Assembly (NCBI RefSeq): GCF_032062135.1 | Contig: NC_092858.1 | Coordinates: 162,571,256-162,635,255, forward strand | Direction of reading: 5' to 3' | Origin: Pyxicephalus adspersus | Taxonomy: Eukaryota > Chordata > Amphibia > Anura > Pyxicephalidae | DNA length: 64,000 nucleotides | Part shown: positions 44,483 to 56,960 of the stretch, one piece after another | Layout of the letters: every line of letters starts with the position of its first letter | Position numbering within the stretch: the first letter of the stretch is position 1 | Position numbers and translations under genes: made by a program | Notes under the pieces: model-generated | Database searches by the model: none | The model's input: the letters and a program-made list of their open reading frames with translations, nothing else | Told to the model about the DNA's origin: nothing

Positions 44483-44894
44483 TGGCTGAATTCAGCAGGG
44501 CTTCATTTAATTTGTTAAACTAAAAAAAAAGTGAATTATCTCTTGCAATGTGTGTAAATTAAAAATTGCAGGTTTTTTGATTGGTTATAGGGAAAACTTG
44601 GTTGTAAAATCATGACATTTCATGTGACCATGTATGTTTTAGTAGGTAAAACAAAGTATACAAAACATCGAGAGAAAAGGCTCCATCCTAGTATATACAA
44701 AATGATGAAGTATACTTTATATGTCTCTGAGACCTGCAGGTCTTGGGAAGCTTTCAGCATACATCAGAAATCCATGATAGACACAAGGTAGTGTACTTTC
44801 ACACAAAAAGTGTTACATTTTTTTTTGAAGGGAAATTTCAAAAATTCTTTAAAGAAATAATTAAATAAAAAAGTGAAACCTGTAATATACCTAT
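44483..44894. other. no recognisable feature
   Basis: Unassigned. Sequence just right of the foldback (AGCAGGGCTTCATTTAATTTG) may belong to the same family. Confidence 0.35.
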
Positions 44895-45215
44895 ACAGTA
44901 GCATAATATATATATATTATATTGTATTGAATCAAATACAAAAGTATTTGAATTTCCTGCCGTGCTTCCGCAGGAACCAACGCATGCACCGACTTCACCA
45001 GGAAACCCTGGAGAACGTCTCTGCAGTCGCCAGGAGAAGATCGAAGAAGGAGGACATGTGCCGAGCACCTGAATGGACAAGCAGGAAACCGGGGGATGCC
45101 TAAGGAAGAAGGTAAGTCAGGTTTTTATTGTTTTTTAGTGACCACGAGTGTGACTTGGGATTACCACTTTTTTGCAGGTGAAATCCATTCCGAGTCACAC
45201 TCGAGATTTTAAAAA
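44895..45215 (+). mobile_element. piggyBac-like MITE, CCTCCCT family, ends lost
   Basis: ATTGTATTGAATCAAATACA and TTTGAATTTCCTGCC, then CpG-containing sequence to AAGGAAGAAGGTAAG, correspond to the complement of 36170-36350. CACGAGTGTGACTTGGGATT and GAGTCACACTCGAGA near the right end correspond to 29830-29895. Neither TTAA-bounded terminus is visible. Confidence 0.65.
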
Positions 45216-45640
45216 AAGGGTGCAGCACCGCCCCCTTAATTGTCTCCTAAATGAATCGGAGCGCAGAGCCTTATGGGATACCTACATCACTCATCCCGGG
45301 GGGCTCTTGGCTGCTCCTCCTGCGCATACCTGAACATCTTGGGTATGCGCAGAAGGAGCCATTTCATGAATAGGGAAAAAAATTGCCGATCTCTTGCATG
45401 CACAGTGAGATCAGCAAGTTTTTTCACAATTTACGTCACCCGATCCAGCGCCTGTGCAGTGCGAGATCGGGTGACATAGGAAGAAGAACTAGAAAGAAGA
45501 GAGAAGAAGATGGTGGCACCTGGCGCTCCCTCTGCACCGGGCCGAAGAAATCTCCAGACAGAAAGACTGTTCTGTGAAATTGAAGGTAAGTGTGTTTTGT
45601 TTTTTTGGGTTTTTAGTTTTGGGTTTACTTCCACTTTTAG
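45216..45640. mobile_element. CpG-rich MITE with internal hairpins, family unassigned
   Basis: Several inverted blocks. GTCACCCGATC (45435-45445) pairs perfectly with GATCGGGTGAC (45465-45475). GCTCCTCCTGCGCATACC pairs with GGTATGCGCAGAAGGAGC. GCCGATCTC pairs with GAGATCAGC. The right edge is TTTACTTCCACTTTTAG. The 153-codon minus-strand frame 45431-45892 overlaps it and is not supported as a gene. Confidence 0.6.
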
Positions 45641-46605
45641 TTGGTGATCAAAGATTTTCACTCTATCAAGTGGTTTGAATACAGAACTAAATATAGGAGT
45701 GAGCAAATGTGCCCCAGCGCTTACCTGAAGACATGGTAAAGAAGTAGAAACTGGAACTGAACTGAATTGTTGTGCCGCAATACAAAATTCGACTAGATGG
45801 ATCAAAGGTAGGAAGATTAGACTCCATCCAGTAAGTTGTACAGCCACCAAGAAGTACTCATGTCCCCAAGATGCATACCTGGTTCCTAACAAGGTGAATG
45901 GAATAGATTCTGTAGGAACTGTTATTGTTTTAAAGTAATCTTGCAGGTATTTAGTCTGAGGTCGCCCATTTAAACGTTACTCCAAAATAGATATTAGAAT
46001 TTCCTAATGGTTCTTAGTTTTTTGCTTGCTAGAGGAGTGTTCAATGTTTTCAAAAAGATAAGGTTGGTATTGTCATGCTCTTGGTATTGTCGGTGGAAGA
46101 AATAGCTCTATCCTAATGCAGCTTGTTTGTATTGTTCCGAAAATTTCTACCACATGAACTCAGTTGTTTAAGACTGCTGTAAACAGATATTTTACCTTAA
46201 TTGTTCAGCTCTGATTGTCCTCATTCTGCATGCTATGAGGATCTCTAAATGTACTTAAATGTTCTACAAAATAAGTGCGTGTGTTTCCCTCCAGTACCAC
46301 TGCCAAGGAATTCAAAACTGCTACGAGATATTCTAGAGCATTGACTCAGAAGAACGTGAGCATGACAAATCAAGGGCATACTCCTTCAAATGCAAGGTCA
46401 CGGGGGCAGGTTCTATGTTTCTATTCTAAAAAGTTGTCTTAACGCTCCAACATCTAGAAGGTTTTTCTTTTCCAATTGTCCAAATGTGTTCACTAATACA
46501 AGAATAACTCTATAACACATTTTTAGATATTTTTAAAAAGAAAGTCCCTTTAGGTACAATGATGTATTAAAATCAATGCTCTGTTTTTGTGCATACGTTA
46601 AATGG
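45641..46605. other. no recognisable feature
   Basis: Unassigned sequence. Confidence 0.4.
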
Positions 46606-46740
46606 GCTCTATTTATAAAACAGGGGATCTGACTTTCTCGCAAACATTCCGTGGTGGGGTTCAGTTACATGAAAAATATTGACCTGGAAGATTTCCATGA
46701 GAGAATGTTTGAGGGAATGTCTAATTCCGTATTTTTAAAT
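46606..46740. mobile_element. palindromic MITE, TTTATAAAACAGGGAATC family, right end worn
   Basis: Starts ATTTATAAAACAGGGGATCT. The second arm GAGAATGTTTGAGGGAATGT mirrors the first. The right terminus is degraded (ATTCCGTATTTTTAAA) where it meets the next element. Confidence 0.75.
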
Positions 46741-47172
46741 ACAAGTAGTCTCAGGGTTACATACGAGATAGGGACTGTAGGTTTGTTCCTAGTTGAATTT
46801 GTATGTAAGTCAGAAAAGGTACGTTACTTTAATAAATGCAATTAGGACATATGTTTGTCTCAACATATTATTAGGCAGTGTGGTGTCAGTTACTGTATAA
46901 AATCTCACTTGGAGTTAATCACAAACAAAGCAAAAAAAACCAAAGCAAAAAAATAAATTATGGAGCCTTAACTTCTGGAGCAAGCTGTGTTTTGATATGC
47001 AAAAAGAAACATCTGCAGAGTTTGTCTTGATAATTAAAGGGTTAAAACCAAAAGATTTTTTCTGCAAGTTATGCAAATCGGCCCCTCCACCCGTCAAGCC
47101 TCCATCCTGCCCACGAGTCGTATCTAAGAGTCGTCCATATGTCGGATGTCCCTAACCTGGGGACTACCTGTA
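46741..47172. mobile_element. DNA-transposon-like element with ACAGGTAGTCCCCAGG ends
   Basis: The left end ACAAGTAGTCTCAGGGTTAC and right end TAACCTGGGGACTACCTGTA are imperfect inverted repeats of about 20 bp. Subterminal TACGAGATAGGGAC and CATATGTCGGATGTCC are consistent with one element of 432 bp. No transposase. Target duplication is uncertain (TA or longer). Confidence 0.72.
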
Positions 47173-49374
47173 GTAACCAAAATGTTAAGATTTTTTTTCT
47201 CTTTTTTACTATTTTTTTTTTTTATTAAAGTATAAAGTAAATGTTACAGTTACAGTAATGTGCGAGCGCATACTGCCACCTTTGTACTCCGGTGGTATTT
47301 TTATTCATTTAGAATGAAAACAAACTTTAAAAACAATACATTTAAAGCTCCTTGTTGCAGAATGGACATATCATGCATAAAACAAAGCTACCTGCCTACC
47401 TGCAGTCTTTTTTTAATGCACAGCTCAATGTACAATTCCATTACACGTGGGAGTTACGTCATTGCGGACTGGTCAATGAAGATGGACAAAGAGCCAAACC
47501 CTGAACAGGTCCAGGTGTTGGGGCTGACAATGGAACAAGGAGAGGTGGGTTTAGTTCTGATTTAGGGTTTAAAGTATGCATGTGATGGATATTTCAAAGC
47601 TGACATAGTGGCCACATGATGTTGAACTACTCTGACCATTAGTAGATATCAGTGGACATAAGATTAAAGTTAAGGCAGAAATTCATCTCGTAATAAACCA
47701 AGCCAAGGAAACTTGTACCTTCATAACTAAACAAGCATTTTTTTCTATCAGATGCATGTCTTACACTTTTCCTTTAAAGGTCACATAGTTTACATAGTCT
47801 CACACATTAACAAACTGTCCTAGAAAAGTTTCAGAATATGTTGGCAACTAGAAATTGGGTTATTGCCAATTCTAATATATGTTCGGAACTTGAACATTGA
47901 GAATCTCTTTTTATATGGAGTTCCTAGCTATTCTCCTGGCCAGCATGAAGTGTTATGGTGTTCACACCCAGCTTTAGGTGTTCTTCTGGTTGCATTCCTC
48001 TTTTTTCCCCTCGCAATGGCCAAGGAGCCAAGGATAGCTTGTGAACTCAAGCACAACTCAAGTCCTCTCCATTAAACCCCTGACAGAAGAAACCATTATG
48101 TGGTTTAACCCTAGAGAATCTATCAATAGTTGGATGGATTTAGTTTTTTAAAAGCAGCCCCACCCAAAACACTTCCCTACTTTTTCAATCATAAAAGGCT
48201 GAGAGCTCAGTTCTCACACTGGGTTGAACCACAAACTCTTTAAACTTATCCAAATGCAATAATGAACCCATAGTCAACCACAAAATACAACTAAAATGCA
48301 AATTTCTCAGAATTTCAACCCACATGAAAGAACATTCTTTTTCTTGAAGTCCTTTTTACATGTTTACTCCAGGTTGCTCTTTCTCAATCCTTAATATAAT
48401 AATAAGGACATCAGTTTGAAGATAAAGTAAGTTGACAACATGATATGAAGACCTGACACTTATCTCATGGGTATGTGCCAAGAATCTTGTAGGACAGTAT
48501 GTCCAAGTCTCCCCCGCAATTACAAAGTATCACATTACAGAAGCTGTTATACTTGGAAATGTTCCAAAACTTTCTTTTACAGCCTGCCGTGTAAATATGA
48601 CTGGAAGGAATATGCTGCAATTTCATTTTTTAGTGTAAATAAAACAAAATGAAAGACATTTTTTCGTGTATGCTCAGCATGATTTGCATAGGATTTAGGA
48701 TATGTTTTGCTTTAAAAAATGCATATAGAATAAAAATCGTGATATATTGAACATCAACCTTTTCAGAATCTTTTTATTAAGTTTGTGTATTTCCAGTGGC
48801 TTTAACACAAGTATTAAAGTAAATGCCATGCAAATATCAAATTTGGATTAGGATAGAAAAGGATCAGAACGCAACTAAAGTTGCTCTCAATGTTTTTTAT
48901 TACACTCACTTGTTCTCGCCCTGTTGCGGGCATTACCATCTTCACTCACTATCTTCTTCTGGGTCACAGATATTCGGCCATCTTAAATGGCAAGGCTGAA
49001 ATGACATAATTCCTACAAGTGCATGGAGAAGTTTGCTTAATGCCAGAAGCTTAGTTTTTAGGACTAGGAGGTCATGAACTGGCAGGTAAGTATGTTTTCG
49101 TACAGAATGGACATCAATCTACAATAAAAATCCTACCTGCTCGCAGTGTTTAATTGTGGAACAATAGGTCCAATTTACCTGTTATTTTGGGCTGGGATTT
49201 TGTTCACAATAATTGTTTTTTTTCTAATGTTGTCAGGAGTTCCACCTATTCCCTATACCAGCCAACATAATAATATAAACGTTTGGCTGTACTTACACCT
49301 ACACTATTTCAGAACTATTACCTGTAATCTACTTTATGGTGCCAATAATGTGATGTTCTAAAAGCAGTGCTCCT
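47173..49374. other. mostly unassigned
   Basis: A 101-codon plus-strand frame (47260-47565) and a 70-codon frame (47863-48075) have no recognised domain. The former lies in sequence that may be an old repeat. Nothing else was identified. Confidence 0.3.
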
Positions 49375-49400
49375 ATTAATATTAATATTAAAATTATTAA

Positions 49401-49443
<43 letters not shown>

Positions 49444-49515
49444 AATAATATTAATAATAAACAGGATTTGTATAGCGCCAACATATGTACGCAGAACTGT
49501 ACATTAAAAAGAGAT
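49375..49515 (-). mobile_element. LINE 3' end with long (TTA)n microsatellite tail
   Basis: TTTGTATAGCGCCAACATAT followed by CAGAACTGTACATTAAA is the complement of the LINE/SINE 3' terminus. The adjoining (ATT)n/(AAT)n run (49375-49462) is its microsatellite tail. Confidence 0.8.
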
Positions 49516-50879
49516 CCAATAGGAGTGTTCCTCTATCATGAAAAAGTTCTGCCTTAAAAAACTATAGTAGACTTTTTGAAGTTTCTCTTTAATATGCTTC
49601 CTTTAGATGAATTGTAATACCTACCATTTATTGCAAAGTTTTGCTGAATATTTACAAATCCTCCTTGATCACCTTGGGCTGTGGATGTAAATGACAGCCA
49701 TGTGTTTTTTAGATATGAAAAGCATAAGCTTAAAATGTTGTATTTTATGGTTTAAATGTTGCAGTTTAATAAAACAACTGTTTTTACTTTATCCGTAGTT
49801 GAGTCTCAGTGCTGCCGGTCTCCTGCAGCCAGTTATGAGCTACATATTGTCTACATGCATGTTCTACAACAATAGCTACATAGCATTTCTTTGTGATAGT
49901 AAAAACAATGGGCTCTGCTTGTACAATCTCACTGTTGCTTGAATCCCTCAATGGGAATGAGGTTGAATATACAGCAATATAATTGGGAAATAAGGGCAGA
50001 GTTTTGTGTCCCTGAACAAGGGTCATCATATCAGGATCACCAGGTGTTACTTCAGTAAAGGCTCCAAATATAAATAATTAAAAATGACTTTTAAAATTAC
50101 AATACCATGAAAGATTGATAACAATAAATGGTGCTAGATGGGCTTTTTTTATTGAATTGCAATTATAATACATCCATGGTATTTATTGAGGATTTGTTAT
50201 ATCTGTGTCATATCCCATATCTTGGTAAAGCTCTGAATGACTTTTAATCCTGGATGGCTGCTATTTTCTCATGGAGAGACAAAATCTTACATGAACAACG
50301 ATGTTAATGGATGTCAATACCCATGAGTACTAATAGAAAAAGTGTTTAGCTTCAAATTTATGCTTGGTCCCTACAGAATATCAGTAAAACAAATGAGTCC
50401 CAAATATTTAAAGTCTTGAGTATAAATGCCATTATTTTACAACAAGTATGTCCATCAGTGATAAATGTCAAAAAATAGATAAAAGGCAGCTTGAAAAGAG
50501 AAGACGGCAAAATGAAAGATAAATCACAGTGGCGTGAACAGCAGTTGTAGTCAGAAGGTCAAATGAGGCCCCAGATATATTCAATGATCCCAATTACATT
50601 TCAGTCTAGAGCCACAACCTCAAAGGTCCCTCTGTGGCAGCAAATTGAAAAAATACAACATGGTTTCACCTAGTGCACCTTTTGGCTCCCCCACAGACGT
50701 CTATGTTTCTGATTATAGCGATATTGACTGTTGATTTCCGAAGATACATGGGGAAGACCTTGAAAAAAGGTTTCCTGTTAACCTTAAAAAAGAATGAAAT
50801 GGAAAGTTTTCTGTAGCAAGGAATTGTTTACACCTGTCCCCTGGAAACTTAATTGCTGTGGCCACCCATCTGCACACTC
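49516..50879. other. no recognisable feature
   Basis: Unassigned AT-rich sequence. Confidence 0.4.
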
Positions 50880-51111
50880 AATAGGCTTGATTTATGAAAG
50901 GTCTCCAAGGCTGGAGAAGATATACTTTCACCAGTGAACCTTGGCAATCCAGCAAACTCGGAATGGAATATAGACCAGAATTAAAAAAATTTGCTAACAA
51001 ATAGCAAAAGACTTTTAAGAAATCGATTCCAGGTTTGCCTAATCACCTGGGTTCACTGATAAAAGTGTATACTCTCCGGCCTTGGAGAGCTTTTAGAAAT
51101 CAGGCCCAATA
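50880..51111. mobile_element. palindromic MITE, GGGCCTGATTTAT family, complete
   Basis: AATAGGCTTGATTTATGAAAG at the left and CTTTTAGAAATCAGGCCCAAT at the right are reverse complements. Mirrored CCAAGGCTGGAGAAGATA and TCTCCGGCCTTGGAGAGC lie inside. Confidence 0.88.
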
Positions 51112-51460
51112 TTTCCAGGAGTCTAGAATACTTGAATCTTCTACTGAGCAGTGTAGTTTAATCCAAATCCCGATCTAAAGAGCTTTACTTTTACAATGCT
51201 GGAACTCTTTGACATGGAGAAGGAGGACCCGGAAAGTTTGTATGGGGCCCAGAAATTTCTCATAGCTCTAACTTTATGGAATGCTTTTGGATGTGAACTG
51301 CCACTATTCTTTTGCTCTGCTACCCTAATTCTCTCCATTTGTGTTAAGTGTCAATAAATCCTTAGAAAAATAGATTTACACAAGCTTTTGTGGGAGCTTT
51401 GTCACATCACTAGAAGGAACATGGGTAAAAATGGAATGGCACTGCAGTGGCTATCTCTAA
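51112..51460. other. no recognisable feature
   Basis: Unassigned sequence. Confidence 0.4.
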
Positions 51461-51496
51461 GATAGATAGATAGATAGATAAATAGAATAGATATGG

Positions 51497-51549
<53 letters not shown>
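51461..51549. repeat. (GATA)n microsatellite
   Basis: Two runs of GATA units (51461-51484 and 51496-51549) separated by AATAGAATAGATATGG. Confidence 0.97.
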
Positions 51550-53650
51550 TGTAAGTAGATCAGTAGATAGATTTTAGAACATTTGAGCCTTAAAGCATTG
51601 TTCATAGTTTATCAATCAAAAGACAAGGAAGTTCTATAAGTTTTATATGTTTGAATAATGCTGATTTGTGCAGTTTTATATCTATCAAATAAATGGTGTT
51701 TACCCAGTGCACATTAGTTATAATCAGAACACAGCTAGTCTTTAAAGAGGTGAAGTGACAGTTTGGGTCTGTACTTTATCACACAAAAATAGGGAAAAAA
51801 AGCATGAAGCGATCTGGAGGAACTTCCTGGACTAATTTAGCTTTTCATGGATCTCCTTGTTCCCCGAAGAGTTCATTTGCTGTTGAAGAAAGAAACTAAA
51901 TAATGAAAAAAATGTTATCCTCACCATCTGCAAACCGTATGTCAATGCTTGTAAGCAGACATCTTTGAAATGTTTGAATGTTCAATAACCAACCAAACCC
52001 TGACATTTCTAAAGTTTGTAGACTATGGAACTTTGTAAACATTGTATGTAGTGGGTATGTACTATATAATGTGCATACCATTTAGTGTTATTGTGCATAG
52101 CAATGGCCTGTATGCAATCCCAAAATTTGCCAGAGAGTCCACTGATTTTTTCTAGCTGCGCTCCTGATTTCAGTCAAAATAGCTTTGGAGATTTTGCCTC
52201 ACTTCCATATTTACTAACCTGAAGTCAACAAAACAGAAAAGAGTGAAAATTCTTTCTAAAAGTAAAAGCCCAATAAAAAATATGTTTATTGGCTCCCTAG
52301 TATCAGCCCAAAATTTTTACTTAAATTGGACTTAATAATTGGAATTAATAACAATGTTTGTAGTTTCCATTGGCAGAACTGATGATATCTATATAAAGTT
52401 CCAGGAGATTTCCTCACATTTAGATCAGCAACCTGACAATTATATATGCAGAAAAAAAAATTGTCAAAAATAATAAAAATATTGATTTTAGAGAAATTTA
52501 CCAAGATCCTTTCCGTGAACCTTAGGAAATTCACTACTGAATAACGAGAACCAGAAGCATCAGAAAGGGGAAAGGAGGTCAAGCGAGACTCCATTTTAAG
52601 GTTATGGTCCCACATAGAGATCTAATTAGAGCTCATTGAATATGTCCTGGGCCTCTATTTGCCCTTTTCGTGATCTATCTCGCATGTTATACTATATTCT
52701 TTTTTAACTAGACTTTTAACCCAAGTAGTTTAATGGAATTTGTCACTGGCTGCTATAAGAAGACTTTTACAACCACTTTCTAGAATGGTTTACATGAACC
52801 AAAATTTAACTCCAACTGCCCCCTCCCAGTTTTCTGCACCTCTAACGCATTGTTGTATGTTCATTTTGCTTATTATTTCCTAATAGATATTCGTAAATAC
52901 AAAATGGTACTTTAACAGCATCATAGAAAATTATTCAGAAGAAAAGAACTTTTTTAATAAAAACTTCACATTATTTCTTTATTATAAAACAATACCAAGT
53001 GCAAAATGTAATAATATTTTAAAAAGAATAAAAATTCACCATTGCCAGATAATACATATAGAAGCTTATCTTAATGCATTACATAGATTCAAATATCTGC
53101 TTCATCAAAAGTGCTTCAAGACTTGAAATTAACACAGATTTTTTGCTGAATGTCATTTTCTTCTATGGTCCAACTCATTTATGGTTTCATAGGTTAGCAC
53201 AAAACAACAAGGAGGGCAGGGCAGACAGCTCTAGCTTCAAAGACCATGTTATATTTTTTTTAAAGGATCATTTTTTTTTCTATTGTTTGCAAAAAGCAGC
53301 AAAATACTCATAGAATCCAAAAGCGGTATACCAACAGGAAGATGCTGTGATAAAGCTTCATACATAGCACAAATTTTTTCCATTAAGAAGAAACTTTCTT
53401 CTTTCATCATATGGTTGGTTGTTGTTTGGCTGTGATACCAACTCTGTGACTGTTCAAAATTAGGTGATTGAAAATGGTATCTAAACTGTATACCAGCTCT
53501 ATCAGATCATACAGACCAGGTTTTTGATATACTTTAGTTCCCTAGAGACCAAAATTCTATTGGTATCTTGAAAACTTCTAACGCTGCAGAGCTAAGACGG
53601 TTCCTTTCCTTTTCATCTACCAGCTGCACACCAAAATCCATCCAGTACAG
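51550..53650. other. no recognisable feature
   Basis: AT-rich sequence. No MITE ends, tandem repeats or coding candidates were recognised. Confidence 0.4.
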
Positions 53651-53959
53651 CAGAGATCTCCAACTACCAGCTCTGAACACCCCCCCCCCCAGCGGGGTCA
53701 AGAGGAGAACCCCGGTTGGGGGGGCCACACTGTCCAGAGGCATGGACAATGTCTCTCATACGCATCATAGGCTAAGGCCCGCATACTCTGCCATTGCATA
53801 CTCAGACCTGCGATGAGAGAGTGGGTGGGTTCTGGCATCATGATGTCACTCTGAGGGAAAGTTTATTCTCCTTTGAGTGACACACGGCTCTGCCTGCATG
53901 CACGGTCCTGGGCCCGTAAGTATAGTGGTCCGCAAGCTCCAAAAGGTTGGGGACCACTG
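53651..53959. mobile_element. non-autonomous hAT element, CAGTGGTC...GACCACTG family, copy 2
   Basis: Starts CAGAGATCTCCAACTACC and ends AGGTTGGGGACCACTG. The 8-bp duplication is CAGTACAG (53643-53650) against CAGTATAG (53960-53967), one mismatch. It is 309 bp with a poly-C run (53678-53691). GGGTTCTGGCATCATGATGT and GAGTGACACACGGCTC match the copy at 61997. Confidence 0.9.
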
Positions 53960-53967
53960 CAGTATAG

Positions 53968-54479
53968 GACAGCAGTAGGTGCTTCCTCAAGGTCTATAAT
54001 GTTGCATGCATTTTAGGATTATCTCTCAGATAGGAAGACCTTAGCAGCATGATAATCTCCTAGGGTCTAAGCCTAAAATACTCATGGCCAGTTCGGCAAC
54101 ACCTAGGGCCTAAACCCTGGATGAGAAGACCATGTGGTAAAACAAGTGGCAAATACCTAACACATAATTTCGAGACTGCTGGTGTTTGCCTGGGCTGGTC
54201 AACTTTCACCACAAATATTGTTAACTTCTTCAGCACAGATTGTTCTAGCATGGTCAACTAGTCAACAACAATTGAAATAACACTAGTTAGCAACATTTTC
54301 CAAGCAGCATAGACTGACTATAACCCACTGCAAAATTATCAGAACCTTCCAGCTTGAACTGAGCTTAATCTATGTGGTGAAGTACCAGAACACACCAAAA
54401 GTGTGTAATCTTGAAGCTATAGGTTCAACTTTGTTATCCAACCTTTATTGTTATATATAGATATATGATCTCTGCCAAT
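53968..54479. other. unassigned; possibly Penelope-like flank at the right
   Basis: No repeats identified. The last part precedes the hammerhead-like motif and could belong to the same element. Confidence 0.3.
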
Positions 54480-54523
54480 CATTCCTGAGGAAGCAGCTAA
54501 ATTGCTGCGAAACACGTCAAATG
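54480..54523 (+). ncRNA. hammerhead-ribozyme-like motif (Penelope-type), copy 2
   Basis: CTGAGGA (54485-54491) fits CUGANGA. Stem II is GCAGC (54493-54497) with GCTGC (54504-54508) around TAAATT. GAAA follows at 54509-54512. Minimal stem III pairs A54512-T54517 and C54513-G54516 around AC. GTC is at 54516-54518. Stem I pairs CATT (54480-54483) with AATG (54520-54523) next to a C-A mismatch. The same extra A (54492) as in copy 1 lies between CUGANGA and stem II. All three stems differ in sequence from copy 1 while pairing is kept. Confidence 0.6.
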
Positions 54524-54628
54524 AACGCCCCCTGCACTGTACAATGAATTTGTGAGAGATTTTCTCTTTGGAGAAGAGATCCACTAACCTTAGCTATATT
54601 GATGCTGATCTGTTTTTATTGTAACACA

Positions 54629-54841
54629 TTGGGCCTGATTTATGAAAGCTCTCCAAGGCAAGAGACGATACAGTGAAACTGGGTAGTCCAGAAAACCTGG
54701 AATGGATGTGGTCCAGGATTCAAAACATTTGCTAGCAAATATCAAATTATTTTAGGAAATCAATTCCAGGTTTGTTGGATCACCCAGCTTCACTGATGAA
54801 AGAAAATCTTCTCTGGTCTAGGATAATAAAACAGGCCTATT
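54629..54841. mobile_element. palindromic MITE, GGGCCTGATTTAT family
   Basis: Starts TTGGGCCTGATTTATGAAAG. Internal CCAGAAAACCTGGAATGG and CCAGGTTTGTTGGATCACCC are mirrored. The right end AATAAAACAGGCCTATTG is worn. Confidence 0.85.
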
Positions 54842-55504
54842 GTCTAAAAATGTTTAAAAACAAAATGTTCTTATATGATTTTATACCTTTTTTTTAACCT
54901 CCCTTTTCCTGTTCTTCTAAATTTTCCTCAATTTTTGTTTTAATAATTTGGGGCCAATACCTTGATTCAGAAGTACCAGAACTCATTATAATTTGGCAGC
55001 TTCTATTCTTTTATCCTCACAGGTTCATATATAAAATAATGACTAATTATGAATCACATGTTATTCATTAGTACAAAACCACAAAAGCACCACTGTGAAC
55101 TTCTAACACTAAGAAAAGAGGTCTGTGCAATTTCCACTACCCAGATTTGCTGAGTCATTTTTCCTAAATCTTTCTTTGCTTAGTTGTTATAGGAATAGTT
55201 AAGATATCCAAAGCCACAGCTAACTTGCCGAGTCAGACAATCCATAGATTCCCCAAGCTGTGACCTACACTTTGCTTCTGGGTTCCTGAGACCACTTCCC
55301 GCAGAGATGCTGATTAAATCTTCAACTGTCTCTTAACGTTTCTACCCGTGCAGCAAGGCTGATGTAAATTCAACAAGTTCTGCTGCCTGTGTTAGCTGAA
55401 ATGTGGGAAATATTTGAGCAATAGCCACAAATATTTCAAACAAACTAGTTATTATGCAACATTTTTCTTTGTATTTGACTTCTAGATCCTGCTTATGTTC
55501 TCTT
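54842..55504. other. no recognisable feature
   Basis: Unassigned AT-rich sequence. Confidence 0.4.
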
Positions 55505-55790
55505 CCTGGAAAAATGTTGCAATTAATAATTCAGTATTCCGAATCCAATATCCCCCTAAAGCCCTTTTGTGCAATATTACTATTTAAAGTACTTTACAGC
55601 TAAATATTTTCGATCGAAGATAGGTCCACAGTTTAAACTATTGCATTCCTGGAAAAATTTTGCCATTAATAATTCAGTATTCCAAATCCAATATCCCCCT
55701 AAAGCCCTTTTGTGCAATATTACTATTTAAAGTACTTTACAGCTAAATATTTTCGATCGAAGATAGGTCCACAGTTTAAACTATTGCATT
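55505..55790. repeat. tandem duplication, two 143-bp units
   Basis: Units 55505-55647 and 55648-55790 run from CCTGGAAAAAT to ACTATTGCATT and differ at about three positions, so they are about 98 percent identical. Each contains the palindrome CGATCG and no ORF of note. Confidence 0.95.
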
Positions 55791-56583
55791 GTGGGAATGC
55801 ATATTTTGAATGCAATGCCAGTGCAGTAAGGGATGCACGAGTGCTGCATGCAATGCAACTACTGGGGGACATTGTCATAATTAGGCTGCCTTAACACAAC
55901 ACATAGTTCTCCAAATGTGAAATTAATTTTGCTTTTGCTGTACAGAGAGAGAGAGATAAGACAACCAGGACCATTCTGCCTTACAGATAAACTGATCTTA
56001 ACCAGCAAAATGTTTTTTTTTCATATGCACAGCTCACACTCCGCACATGGCAATTATATCGTAAATAAAGAATTGGGGGACAGGTTTTTATTGTACGTTA
56101 CTGTATTATACTAATTGAATTGTATGTTGTTATAGTGATTTATAACAAAAATCAGGTGTGCTTGGATGTTTCACTGCTTGCTTCCAAATCCTGGGTAAAG
56201 GTTAACCATATGGAAATGGTTTAAAGTGACACTGAGACACTGAGTTAAAATGATCAGTGAGGAATCAATAATTGTTCCCTCTGCCAGGCCTGACCTATAA
56301 TTATCTTTACATATCCCATTTGGGGGCTTTTCGTACACCTATCCCAGCAAGTAAGGCCTTAACAGCACAAATCCCAACATATCCTGTTAGAGCCTAATCT
56401 ACACATTTCTGCAGAAAACTGTATCTAAAAATACCCTACCTACACACAGCCCCACATATCATACAGGAGGGCTTACATAAACATATCACCATACATTACA
56501 TAGGGGCCTAACCTACTCATAGCTAACCAGAAACCTTACCTACACACTCTCTGAAGGAGGTCCTTTCAAAACCAAGCTCAATA
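55791..56583. other. mostly unassigned
   Basis: An (AG)n run lies at 55944-55955. The segment 56305-56530 has loosely repeated CATATC and CCTACCTACACAC words, perhaps an eroded minisatellite. Confidence 0.3.
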
Positions 56584-56591
56584 CTCTAAAT

Positions 56592-56952
56592 CAGGGGTGT
56601 CAAACTCAAATACACAGTGACCAAAATTAAAAACTTAGACAAAGTTGCGGGTCAAACTGAAATAGCACCGATACTACAATTACCTGTCCAATGCCGGGCC
56701 ACGCAAAGGCCACGAGAGGCCGCTGGTCTATAGACGAGAGTGATGCCGTTACTACAATTCCTGGCATTACTTGCGTCTATAAAACAGTCCAATGCGGGGC
56801 CATGCATAGGCAGAGAGGCTGCTGGTCTATAGACACGAGTGATGCCGGGCATTGTAGTAGCGGCGGGCCAGCTGCAATTAATTTTTACGATTCCTTTGTG
56901 GGCCAATAAAAAGGACCAGATTTGGCCCGTGGGCCAGAGTTTGACACCCCTG
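56592..56952. mobile_element. non-autonomous hAT element, CAGGGGTGTCAAACTC family
   Basis: Left end CAGGGGTGTCAAACTCAAA, right end AGAGTTTGACACCCCTG, inverted repeats of about 16 bp. The perfect 8-bp duplication CTCTAAAT lies at 56584-56591 and 56953-56960. It is 361 bp. The inside has repeated GGCCGCTGGTCTATAGAC-type blocks in direct orientation. Related elements with these ends occur widely in vertebrates (recalled knowledge). Confidence 0.95.
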
Positions 56953-56960
56953 CTCTAAAT

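Noticed and set aside
45431..45892. 153-codon minus-strand ORF, the longest in the window
   Set aside because: Half of it reads through a hairpin-rich MITE, and the rest has no recognisable domain or splice context.
49146..49361. 71-codon plus-strand ORF with a hydrophobic stretch
   Set aside because: AT-rich DNA readily yields hydrophobic frames; no start context, splice sites or family match.
54200..54240. Minus-strand CTGAAGA ... GAAA, considered as a hammerhead partner
   Set aside because: The intervening bases do not form stem II, and the sequence after GAAA cannot form stem III.
56305..56530. Possible minisatellite
   Set aside because: Repeated words are irregularly spaced (about 68, 76 and 40 bp) and too diverged to call.
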